A stretch of 64,000 bases of DNA. It comes from Anisakis pegreffii (Eukaryota; Nematoda; Chromadorea; Rhabditida; Anisakidae). The stretch covers positions 1 to 64,000 of the forward strand of contig JAPYMA010000172.1 in the NCBI GenBank assembly GCA_035041965.1. Direction: 5' to 3'. Shown here one piece after another: positions 37,557-50,300 of this stretch. Made by a program: the position numbers and the translations under genes. The number at the start of each line of letters is the position of its first letter. Position 1 is the stretch's first letter. Below the pieces are notes generated by a model. That model searched no databases. It was not told where the DNA came from and was given only the letters and a program-made list of their open reading frames with translations.

Positions 37557-40500
37557 CGTAGTTCTATTTAGAGGTTCCGGCTGACGCTCTTTTTGCAGCT
37601 GTTTTTTCAGTGTTGATTTTAAACTTCGATACAGTTTCACTGATTATAACTTGTTCTTGATTTCAATCAATATTCATCGATCGGTACATTCAGCAATAAC
37701 AATAATAATAATAATAATAATAATATTGATTATTACCAAATCGAAAAATAATTTGATTTCTTCTGCTTCAAATACCACTCCCAATGAACAAACGTTCGGA
37801 TTGAACCCGCACAATGAATAGAAAATTAACAGAGCACTACTACAGGCTCTCTGTGACCCAAAATATAAAGCCGAAGATCTGAAAATGAGACCGAATTAGA
37901 CTAAAATTGGTATTAACGATAGCAATATTATGACGAGCCACGTTAATGATAATTATAAGAATTGTAATAATTACGATGACGATTTCAAATCTTACCATCT
38001 CAAATGAACTTTACATACTGAAACAAAAAATTTTGTACTAGCACTAGATTGATGAATCAGAACGGTAATTTTTCGTGTGTTCGTAATTGAACAGAGAATG
38101 CGATCACACATCAAATGTTCCGAAAATGCGTACAAACAAAATTCCGTCTTGAGTTAGGCAACCTAAACTGCAGAATTACAAAACCTTCGTGACAAACCAT
38201 ATTATCAATCTATATTTGTGAGAAAGAGAGCGGCGCAAACACTGATAAATTGATACTGAAGCAAGGGTGCAGATGCGCTAATTCCGGTTCCGAGAAGATC
38301 CCTTATGTATTGTCATTCCCCCTGACCCTTCTCATCTCTTCAATTTGTAATCATCTCATTCTACCACCCACACCGATGAATCAATTCCAAAGAAATAATT
38401 TATCAAAATTTCACGCGCAAAATAACGACTATGAAAAATATGCAAATTAAACCTTTCAACTAATTTCGTCTAATAAAACATTCCGGAAACGATATCAATC
38501 TTTCGCCCGTACCCACGGTTGCAATCCTTCATAGACGGGCAAGTCATCGTAGGTATTGGGGAGCAACGGTTTTTCGCTTAACTTCCGTAACTTTTCAGCG
38601 ATTCTTTTCACCTTCCCAAGGGAAAATTGACAAACGACTGTTCCCAGCTTCCTCTGAGTTGCAGCCGAAAACGCCCACACCGACGAAATTCCTCCGTTCC
38701 AATGGGCTATCAAACTGGTATCTTAGACGTTTTACTAATTCAATAACAAAATCTTGCAATAAAATAAATATAATGAGCTGTTGAATGACGATGATTAATA
38801 CCATTCATCACATGAGTATGAACGTACCCTATCGAACAGTACGAGTGTCAGAGGAGAAGCATACAGACAAACAATTAAAAAACAATATGATTAGCACTGA
38901 TAATCGATGATGTAAGCAAAATTATTGCGATTGTTTAAGGGCAAATATAATTGATTGTGTGGGTGGACGTGGTTATTAGGCTGTTATGACATTCTTATCT
39001 ACAGTTTTCTTCACGGCCATTCCGTATCGATTATCGTTCGACGAAATAACTTTTTTTCGTTGAAATAAATGTTAAAACACATTTCACAATGCTTCGCATT
39101 ATTGCGACATCAACAAATGAATTCCTCCAAGGTGTAACAAGACCGCTGCGGAAAACTGTAAAAATCACTTGAGCAAGACTCAAACTATCGTCAGCCGCAC
39201 CTTTCGCCTCAGCTCAAACAAAAACTCCAACTTGAGCATGAACACGAGCCTCAGATAGTACCTGAACTTGACCCAAACAGACGAGGCTAAATTGCATTTG
39301 ACTCATTGCTGCAGAGTCTCGATGCGATCTACGGGAGAGATTGCCACATTTTTGGAGACGTGCCGCAGAGCTGTGGCAAATAGTGTGCACCTTGAAGGGT
39401 TTCTTAAATTGCATACGACGGTAAATGCAGTGCGAACTCATCCATATCACAGTTATGGTTCACTTCAAGAAAGAATTTGAAACCGTTTTGAAAAGAAACC
39501 ATTTTGAGAGCTTTATTCAATCCATTGACAAGTTAATCGCTCACGAATTCATTAAAAACTTTAATCATAAACAACCACAAAACTCATTTTTATCAGATCG
39601 TCTCACGTTCATTATCCCATAAAAAATGTGCAGCCCACACTTTGAAATCTTAGTTTTTATAGAATGATTCACATTGAGCAAATATGATCAATTGAATCTG
39701 GTCGACCGAAATGTTTTTTGTGTGACTGAAATAGCAAATTAATTAGCCTATTAATCAGTGTTGAATGGTTATCCATTTGATGTTCCAAACTCAAACACTA
39801 TTATGCGATCCAATGAACAACAGCTGACTGCAGTGATCAGCTGTCGACATTTTCAACAAACAATTAAAACTTTCAAAGAGCACACCGAACCGAAAACAAA
39901 AAATCTATCAAGAATTTGGAGGTCTCAAGATCTTAGAATATTCGCTAATAACTGCAAAGTCTCCTGTGAATAGCAACTCCCAGGACTGGAGAGTTTTGCT
40001 TTGCAAGGACACTTTTGCTTTTCTGTTTTAGAATACATACTGAAGTTAGTAAGTGAAACATTTCACCAAATGATTTTATCAATTTTTTTGTTTGCTTCAT
40101 TCATTCCGATTAATTCATTTCGTTTTTTGTTTCATATAAAAACACATCAATCAGCAATTCTTTTCTTTCAAACGTTGTACCTCACGCGTCATTTTCAAGA
40201 GAATCCAGTGCTGACACCACTAAGAGTAGCAATAGTCAAAAGTTGAGCGATTATAATCTTATACTTGGACTGATTTTGTATGGAGTCATTCTGTGGCAGT
40301 TCAGTTTCTTCGCAGAATCCACCACTCATGCAAACAGATGTTACTAAACGAATTAATGATGGACACCTTTCAGTTCCTAAACTCTCGGATTCCAATCAAT
40401 TCCATCTCATTCAAATCATCAACTTCACGAAACGCTCAAACTAATGTTTATTTACAAATGCGACGGAATCTCATCAAATTAAACTTCTGGCGAAGCTAAA

Positions 40501-43025
40501 ATGAGTGAGTTTGTGAAATTTCCAATGCAAAACTGCACGGATTCAAAAAATTTATCATGAAATAAGAGAATTAATTCACTGCAGCAATAATTCGTTGTGC
40601 ACACACCACAAATCAGAACCGTATTCCTCAGCAATAATTAAAGCAACACACGCGTTATGCAATCCAATACTGCATGTGATCAGTTTCATCACCACGTATT
40701 CAACATTGCGCTATTCAAACAATAACAGTGAAAGTACAATTGTAATAACAATAACACTCGTAAAATAACATCAATAACACGTATCATATCGTGAAATGGT
40801 ACAATATAATCAAATTAAACGGATTTTAAAATGAGATTTGATCATTCACTGGACATTTCAATCATTCCATCATTTCATTTCCTCATCATATCAAATTCAT
40901 ACGTCCTAATGACCTTTGAATTCCGATGCCCTTGGTCTCATATATGAATGATGCACAGATTGTTATCAGTACTGATAACGTATAACAATGATTAAAATGA
41001 ATATCAATAATTTCAAACCCTTATGACGAAATTTTCGATTGATCAGTTGATAAGAGTTCATGAAACACTATCAACATACAACGACACCAAACTAAAAGCT
41101 TACCAATGACTTCGGATTAAAAGGGATTAAATCCCACGTACGCATTAATCTTAATTCTTATCTCATAGTATTTGAATTTAAGCTTGAGTAAATAATTAGT
41201 ATCTCGTTAAGTAGGCAGATGACGTGAATCAATGAAAATGAGTGATAAAAGCCAACTGAGAGTTATATCATTCAACTGCATAGGATACGTTATCATTTTG
41301 CGAACATTTTGATTACAAATAAAAATGTTAAGATATGAAATCGCATTGATAAATTAAGAATATAAAGAATGTAACCAAAAATGATACGAACGGCTCAACT
41401 GATCAGTAAATAAGTACTGTTCGAATCATTGCAGCAAACCGACACCAATTCGATCTAAACTGATCCCTTCAAATCACACTAATCAACGAAATCGATCAAG
41501 AGTTTGAATTTTCGTTTTTCAGCGAGAATTCCAAAAATATTTCCTTCTCCACATTCTGCAAATGAGATGAAAATTCCGGAGAATAAGGGAGATTTCACCT
41601 AAAATACCATTTCTCCAAGTATATCGCAACAATATAACAGCAAAAACAAATGCGTTATCAGTGAACTGAATGAGAAATCCGACTGCTGATGAGTCATAAA
41701 CAGATGATTATCTCAATCACCTAACGGTAAGGAGGCTGAGAATCGCCTAGTGGTAAACCATCCGGACAATACCAACGGAACGAATGGTAACAACAGGAAA
41801 TTTTAAACGGAATTTTGGTAATATTACGCAATGTTGATAAATTTCAACAGAACAAAAAAAAGAACAAGTCAATACAGTCACGCGAGAATAAGTTCGAATT
41901 ACGTCACGGAAAAGAGTGTGCAAATGAGCGAATCATAAATTAAACCACTCGTTCAACTCGGAGACGAACACGTCAAACAAACGAAAACAAGCTGAATCAT
42001 CGCTCAATCGGAAAACACCATGCGACACGATCAATTCGTCACCATTTCATACACTTTATTCACAAAAACCTCTTGTACTTCCGTAAGTGAAACCAAGCGG
42101 AAAAGTGCCATGTGAACGGCGTATAAACATTCAACAGTTTATGTGGCAAAACCAGTTCTAAACTTGCAAACAGTAACAATGAAAATAACCGATGAAAAAT
42201 TTCTGCAGACGGATTTTCGATTTCGAAACGTCAGTAACCATGCTAGCCGTGAATAATATAAGAATCAAAATAGAACACGAGGAATCATCCCAAAGAATGT
42301 CCTTTTACCCATAAAAGATATCAGAATTACCGATCAAACCCATGAAGTGATCGATTTTCGAGAGGAGATGAAAATTTTTCGCAAACTTCTACTGTGAAAA
42401 TATAAAGCTTTCGTTCACTGCAACGAATTCCTTAATCAATCGCAACGAAATGTGAATTTAAATCAATATTTCACACTGAATATTATCATACGAATATAAC
42501 AGTAACAATCCAATATAAACTTTGAAACGTACAGAAAAAAAGTGATTACAGACATTATCATATCAGCAGCATTTCGTCATTAAAAACCAATTGATTCTTG
42601 AGATTAGACGATTGATAGCGTACAGTTTGTCAAGTAGCACTAATAAAGTAATACTACAAATCATAAGTGATCATGATGAACGATAATGAACAATAGTGAC
42701 AGATGTACAGTAACTACTCACAACAGAATTTACAACTACGGAGATCAACATCACAAAATGATGATATAACTTTGATCATTCAGCAGAACTGATTGATTTA
42801 TCTAAAACAAATGCAAGTAACAATCAATCGAAACTCTCAACAGGAAATAAAACGATAAATGCCTACAAGACTCTATTGCAACCAACGAATTAAATGATCA
42901 ATCAAAAAACCAACATTTTCATAAACAATATAACGAACATAAAAGCTATAATGAATATACAAATATGTATACATATATATAATAAATACTACACTCAACA
43001 CATCAATTGTACAATACTTAAAAAA
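37557..43025. other. Intergenic region between the protease and the KCC gene
   Basis: About 5.5 kb between the proposed protease start and the KCC stop codon. It contains an in-frame open stretch upstream of exon 1 (to about 37640), an ATA/AAT tract at 37.7 kb, a two-frame coding-like patch at 38495-38804 (own entry), and a locally less AT-rich patch at 39.1-39.5 kb with short frames on both strands and no family match. The promoter and 5' UTR of the protease and the 3' UTR of KCC should lie here. The only polyadenylation-like AATAAA hexamer I noted on the minus strand downstream of KCC is at about 42055-42060, roughly 970 bp past the stop. Confidence 0.55.
38495..38804 (-). other. Unassigned coding-like patch, two overlapping frames
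   Basis: One minus-strand frame (open from about 38713 down to a TGA near 38495) is rich in Lys/Arg/Leu and then reads LPNTYDDLPVYEGLQPW before a GTACGG donor-like site. An overlapping frame upstream (to about 38595) reads FDSPLERRNFVGVGVFGCN and continues to an FPWEGEKNR segment. The two would join by a single frame change near 38630. Neither has an ATG in a good position. It could be an upstream exon of the protease transcript, a decayed gene piece with a frameshift, or chance. I do not recognise a family. Confidence 0.25.
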
Positions 43026-46000
43026 CTACGAAGTTGTTGTGATCACCTCCTGACCTGTACCGCGTACAAATAGAACACGTTTGACGTTATCGGTTAATAC
43101 TTCCAAATAATGAATGTAATCTTCCAATCCTACAAAAACTATGTGACAGTCAATGGAATAAATTTCTGAACAAATAAGTTAATCTGACTGAAAGATAAAC
43201 GGTAAATAAATACTGATACGATACAATTTTGAATCATGATACAAATGAGTGAAAAGAATGCGTAAATAAACAATGACCAAATGGAACCTATATTTTAATA
43301 ATAACATATTTTTAATAATAATAATAGTTTGAATAATAAGCAAACGAACGAACCCTCTTTTCGAATCGGTGGTTTAGGTAGATTAAGAAGGACAAGTTGA
43401 CTGTCATACGAATTCTCGATAATTATCTCGTTCAGTCGCACTGCGGTGTGCATTTTATGGACCTGAAATTGCATTCGCATCAAATCATCCCAAATTTCAT
43501 TTCAAATTTTCACATTTCAAACGAATTCGTGTTCAAATTATACGTCGTACAAACAACGTCCAAATTTTCACATTTCGTCCAAATTCTTCATTTTAAATGC
43601 AATTTCACACATTTCACGTGCACAACGCATTTTATTACCATTTTCATAGTTGTGCGTAGTGTTAAGTATTATTTCTTGAATCGGCACAACTTTAAAACAT
43701 TATTACCTTCCGCCTATCGAGTGCTTTCATTTCCTTATGCATTTCGGCATATTCCTCAACTTTCTTCTGCTTTATATGGTTACCATTTGCAAACATCACT
43801 TTGCTCTTTCTTCTGCAATTCATATAAATTTTTTGAAAATTTATTTGCATGAAAAAATTTTGAAAATATTTTTCTTGAGAAAAAATCAAAATTCTTCGGC
43901 AAATAAATCGAATCAGAGATCACAGGAAATATAATTAGTCATAAAACAACTGACCGTGTTGTGTTATCGCAAGGTGCGGGTGGAACATCACTTGGCTCAT
44001 CATCATTGTTTGATGCTAAAATAAACAATTATAAAGAAATAAAGAAGCAAAATAACAAACGATTAAATAAATCAAATGAATCGATATGAAAATGACTTAC
44101 ATTGATCTGCGTTCGCAGTATTGCTTTCCTCGTTATTTGCTGCTTCATATTCATCTTCTGCACGATTTGTGAATCGATCCGCGAAGAACGCCAATTCCTG
44201 CAATTTCAGTGTTTTTCATAAATGATTACCATAAATTTATCAGATCAAACCATTAGATCAAGCCAGAACGAACCCCTAACGACGGTCTCTTGAGTGGTCT
44301 GTGCACTAGCGAATGCATTTCGAGGTTGTATCTGGTTCGCTGCTCCATCAACAACGTTCGTTCGAAGGCCGTCTTCGAGATTTCTGGGTCGGCTAAATCC
44401 ACTACCTGAAATCGCTTTTACAGCTCTTCTGCGTGTTTTCATTCTGATCAACCTCCGCTCTAACGACCTTAATCCTGCTCCTCGATCGGCCAATTTAGAT
44501 ATCATCATCACAAAATTCAGCTTTCGAAACATTAAAATCCTCGTCACCTTCCAGCAGCTGAATACTTCCACAACTTTGCCCCATGCAACTTCTATCAATC
44601 AAATGAATGTGAAAGAAAATAGATAGAAGTATTTAGCACAACATCAAATCTGGATTTGATGTTTTGATCAAATCTGGATTGGCCAGACTATCAAACGTTT
44701 GTAACGTTGCTGGCCACAATGCTCGCGTTTCCGTCTAGCACAACATATATCCAAAGTATAACATGAATGAAATTTCGAAGAAACCAACCAAGATGATCGC
44801 CTTGATTCGCAGTTGATAAACAACATACTGATTCAATTCTGCTTCCATTTTCAAGTTATTATCATTCGACTGTGCAATCGCTATTACACGTAGTTTACAC
44901 TGTCTCCATACCTTCAATTTCTCGAAATGTTCAAAAGAAATTTTAAATCGCATTATTAATGACAGAGAAAGCCATTCATCTCAAATGTCTCTAATCCACA
45001 AAGTTTACGTCAAGAGGATTACAATAATAGTAACAATAAACAAGATCAATAATGATTAACAATAAATAATAAACAGCGATTAGTAATAAAGCACCTTATG
45101 CAACTGCAAAAGGTATGAGATAAGGATACAAAGTCCTCCATCCTGTACAATCCAATACACATCAACAAAACCACTCAAACGATCGTGTGCCGATGGATAC
45201 TCGATGATCCCTTTCGCTACCAATAAACACATATCCATCGCAACTCCGGCCAACAATTTCTCTGCAATTTTATTCTTTATTAGATTAAATTCCGATATTT
45301 GTCACTATTTAAAAAAATCACATACATACAACTTAACGGCTCAATACAACCTACCAAAATGGATCAGTTATGAATCGCAAAGTAGAGATTCAATATCGCA
45401 TAATGTTGCTGTACTGAATAAGAACTGATCATTAATACATGAAGCCTAGTGCAGGGGTCCCCATTGTGGGCGGATTATTCATTTTTGAGGAATTTGGGTT
45501 TGTCAGGGGTAATGGAGGGGATCGGGAAATCAGTTCTGACGTTATGAGTGGAACTAGTAAATTATTGCAGCGGAAGGGGAGGGGGTAACAACAACCTACC
45601 AGGCCATCGATAGGGGCAATGGAGCAACCGAGCGTGGGGACGTACCACTGGCCTAATGCCACCACTTCTTTATGACTATTTAACTTTAACGATCACTAAT
45701 TGTAATGTATTTTTCCCGGTGGATTCGCAAAATTTGCTCATCACCTAATCATGAATCGATAAAAATAATCTCCGTGGATCTCACCAGTGAACGTTTGATA
45801 TTCCGAATCGATAGCCTCTCGACTTCGTTCTTCACTATAAGTTGGCCATTTGAGTAGCAAAGTGTTCGGTCTTAAACCACCCATTCCAACGCTTTGAATC
45901 AGTGTAGTCAAACTTCCGGTTATCTGAATTTATCAACTAAGCTAATTGCTAATGTTACAATGATTTGATACGGATTGTATTCGATCGTTGTTTGAGTTCA

Positions 46001-47320
46001 ATCAATCCAAATCCGTAAACAAATCCCCCTCAAACCCATTTTTACTTCAATACCATTTCTTCGATACCATTGCAACCACAATTCTTCGATAAATACCATC
46101 CACTCACCTGTCCTTCACCATAAACGAGTGTCTTCGCAAAACCCCTCAATTTCGCTTGACCCATATCGAATTCCATACGTTTTTTGACCTGAATTCGAAT
46201 TCACAGTCATAATTTTAAATGTTACAATGATCTGATGAGTTATCAGATGCGATGAGACTGTCACTAATGACTGGTGCGGAAGAGTGATTGGTTAGGAAAA
46301 TCGCTCTCTCAAAGAAACAAACCAACATTGGTCACCTGCTCGGCTTTGCCTCGATCCTCAATACTTAGCGGATTGCCTCGAATGAAAGCAACCGCAATAC
46401 TCAAACCTCGTCCAGCTTTCAACTGCGATGCAAAATTCAGTAATTTCAAATACCGCAAATCGATGGTTTCTTTCGACCACGGCATTGAGAACAGCAGCAA
46501 TAATTGCGGTCTGCAATCATTTCACTGTGAACGAACACTTTTAACTGATTGTAAATAAATCATAATTTTGTAACTTACAAGAAGAATAATCGCAACTTAT
46601 CGCAAATAAACATGGAACAATAATCACAAATAAATATAAAATCAAAATCGAACTAGCAGATATGAAATTCAAAAGTAGACATTTCCATGAAACAGCAATA
46701 TGAAAATAAACGGAAAAAAAGGGAATAATATTCGAAGATGACCTGAAATTCTTGGGATGTGGATCTTTATCCTCAATTTTCATCAGCGAATATTGTGCAG
46801 TGGATAGAGCCAAACCGCGAATTCCATCGCCCCATTCCTTCTTAGCTCTTCAATTCAACCCATTCATATTACTTCATTTATCACTGTCATTATCAGTCTT
46901 ATCATAATTTACTACTACTATCAATTGCTCTCAATATTACCATTGCAAGATCTGGTTTTTTGAAATCGCCTTCTACGAATGAAATTCATGCCCGTAGAGT
47001 TACCAAATGCATTTACATAATCTCTTTTTTTTGCAAAATGATAAACATATAAACTGTAACAAAATCCAGTCTCATGATCAGTATCAAAAGTAATCAATGA
47101 AAATTTTAAAAAAACTCATTTGCTAAATATCAAAATGATTCAAAGAAAATAAAATGAAGAACAATTTTTGTTGGTATTAATCACAGAAAGAAATACTTAC
47201 CCTTTCCATTCGACATATTTGTAAATGGCCAAACAGAGAACACACGAAACAAGTGCATAGTCCCAATGTGTTGAGAACATTATGAAAAAGCACAGGCCAG
47301 CACCAAGTAACGATAGAGTC
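43026..47320 (-). CDS. KCC exons 16-28: cytosolic C-terminal domain
   Basis: Exons 47201-47320, 46743-46847, 46336-46510, 46108-46188, 45785-45923, 45095-45261, 44789-44911, 44274-44405, 44101-44197, 43955-44015, 43707-43812, 43354-43462, 43026-43129. Exon 16 finishes the last membrane segments and exon 17 starts the tail with [20 protein letters not shown] (18), VYWIVQDGG (21), [20 protein letters not shown] (23), [10 protein letters not shown] (27) and the C-terminal TTS match KCCs. The stretch in exons 24-26 is acidic then Lys-rich and has no close counterpart in vertebrates. The regulatory Thr of the TAVRLNE motif is kept, whereas the Thr of the upstream site (T906 in KCC2) is Ala here. 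Confidence 0.95.
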
Positions 47321-50300
47321 CTGCAATGCATACATTCTACTCACCTAGATTTACGACGAGAATTGCAAAGTACTTTTGAAACATTCACAAAGCTCAACGA
47401 GAATTTCATCAAAAAGTACTCCCAGTAGGATTGTTATCAATCCTCTCAATTGTCAATATCAATGTACAACAGATATGATAAAATCACGATAAAGAATAAA
47501 CGAACCAGTGATAATATTTGAATCTCGGTCTCCAATTCGGAGCCCCGAGTAGAGAGTGCAGTACACAGATGAGATTGACGAATGCATAACACATCAAAAA
47601 GAAGAAATCAACTACGGCTGCGATTTGATCCATTGCGCCCATTAGAATGGCCATTTCTGCGATCAGTGCTGTCAGTATCAATCTACAATATTTATTATTG
47701 ATACTGTTATTACTACATATCGTCATTATATCATTACTGCTTCCATTATCATATTTCATAAGTCATAATCATTTCCAGTATTATTACCAACACCTACCAG
47801 TTATGGATATCATTACTGTTATCGCAACCATTACTTGTTATAATCGTTATGTCTGCTCACTACTCCCTTCATTCACCAGTCTTATGACTGTTTTTTACAA
47901 CTATTTCAATACTAAAACAGATATCATATTGCAACCTATTACTTCATTTCTATCGTTTAATATAATCTCGAATCGAATAATTCCATCATTTGGAACTATT
48001 ATTAAGTAAATAATAAATTATTAAACCAACCCGACGAAAGGCTCATTCTTTTCGGTTACTTTCGCGAATGGCTTCAAAATTGGGATAACATCATCTTTTG
48101 CGATTGATTGAAGCAAACGAGGAGCACCTGAAAACGGAAACATTGCATATTGTCCCCAGCTTTGACATGACAAAGGCAGATGTTTACTAAAAGTACAACC
48201 CATCTTCCTGTTGACACAATTCGCGACTTTCTCAATATCAATGAAGCTAGTGATAAGATATCAGTGATAAGTGTTAACGGCCTCTTGCTCATGTGAAACG
48301 AACAATTTCGTAAATAAATAAATAATTAGATGCGTACTAACAATCGACTGATCGATTTCGTCGAATGATAGGTCAACTGATTTGGATCGTTTCAAATAAG
48401 AAATGAATAAAGGACGATAATGAATGAACAATAAAAAAGCAAACAAAAAGTGAATAAACCAACTGCAAAGACACTGCAAAGCAGCACCGAACGTCGACGT
48501 GAACGAACCAATCAACAAAACCCACGGACTCGGCCAAGCCAGATTCGCGACTACCATACCACCACCGAGTGATGAGCCATATCTGAATTATGGCCATAAT
48601 AATCTACATTCATGTCATAACTATTATAATAATGAATAATATAATGCATTTGATTGCATGAGTACCACTGCACCGTCAAATTATAAATACTTACAACTCA
48701 AAATAGAAATCGCACGTTAAAGTGACAAGTTTCTGCAATTATACAATTGAATATCTGATGTGAGTACGATTTTTGCGAAAAAAAACAACCTTTACTGTAA
48801 CTAAGGGTCAAATGATTTTAAGAGTGCGAAGAAGGTGAACCTGCTTTCCGCACCGAGTTATAGTGAAAAGCGGACAATTCAAAAATTCCATTAGGTCAGC
48901 TTAGCGCATATAACTGTACTTAAGCTGGAATTTAGACGCCATGTTTATGCTTAGTCTCAACCTTATGCTTACAATTACGCTTAAGCTTCAAACAGTCCTC
49001 CGTCCAAATCTTTAAAAAATTTTCAAATCTATTTTTGCAATGCATAAAATAATCTGATTCATGATCTGCATCAAAAATACGGAGAAACTAAGAATCTTTC
49101 AACAAAAACAATAATAAGACAATCCCTCCGTTATGAAATAATTTCTAAAATTTTCAACTGCTCGACTATGAAATAATAATTCCAAGTCCGAATAACAAGC
49201 AACAGACAATTCGAACACGTATGACTTTCTCGCGATATGAATAAAAATATATAAGTTATTATATTACTATTGGATACGATGACTTTCACATAAATTCTTA
49301 TGGCTACAAATCGCAGAACTCATAAAATGAACTATAACACATTCAGTTCGAAAAATACGAAAGAAAACATTATTACTGATAAACGAGAACAAAGCGCAGT
49401 TTAATGAGCATAATAAGATCGAATAACGGATGTAATGTGAAGAAACTATTCACAGAGGAGAAAATTTTGTATTCCTAATGAGAATTTCAGCGTAAACATG
49501 TTGCAAGCAGTTGATTTCAAATGGGTTTCATATTGGATTTCAATGAGACAAGTGTTTATAGGACAATTTTTCATATAAGCACTAACATATTGTAGGACAA
49601 CCCAATGGTTCAGCAGAATGAGTATTTCAATCAAAAATATGTATTATTGCGATTGTTCTACTTAATGATATTGAAATGCAACGATAAACAAGCCCATTAA
49701 CTTGATTACTGCAAAAATCAATCGTTTGCGAATGCTAATTCGCATTAATTGAGATATCATTCTAAAAATAGAATGATATCTCAATTAATTTCTTTTACGA
49801 ATACGAAAAATTTCTGGATGGAATTTCGAACTGATCCAGACATGGAACTAGTAAATATCTGCACGAGGAGGAGAAGGTAAAACAAAGTTCTGTCACACCA
49901 TCGAATGAGGTAATGATGCTTCCAAGCGTGTGGAACATTGATCTAGTGGATTGGAAGAAACGCAAGTGAATCGAGTAAACTCCAGATGATTCCGAATTAC
50001 ATTTTTGATGAGAATGACTAAATTGACTAAATGACTAAAATGACTAACTATACATCAGGATAATCCCATCAGGCGACAGACAGGAATATTGGTGACTATG
50101 AGATTAATATGGCAATAAAATGATAATCTCAATAATCAATTTCATAGGAAAGCACTTGAGATAAAGATAAAATCAAGAACGATAGCATCAACATGATAAA
50201 ATGATACGAAAAACGAACTGAATGACAAAATTTATTCCGAAAAATACAAAAAAATGGATTGAACCTATCGAAGAAATGAAAAATGGTAACGTAAACATAC

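Noticed and set aside
41715..41780. tRNA-like A-box (gcctagtggtaaa)
   Set aside because: No matching B box or cloverleaf could be found at the right distance.
43397..43852. 151-codon plus-strand open frame
   Set aside because: Antisense to KCC exons 26 and 27, which match the KCC C-terminus.
44406..44600. Open minus-strand frame in KCC intron 22 that runs into exon 23
   Set aside because: It enters exon 23 in the wrong frame, whereas direct joining of exon 22 to 23 gives the exact KCC spacing.
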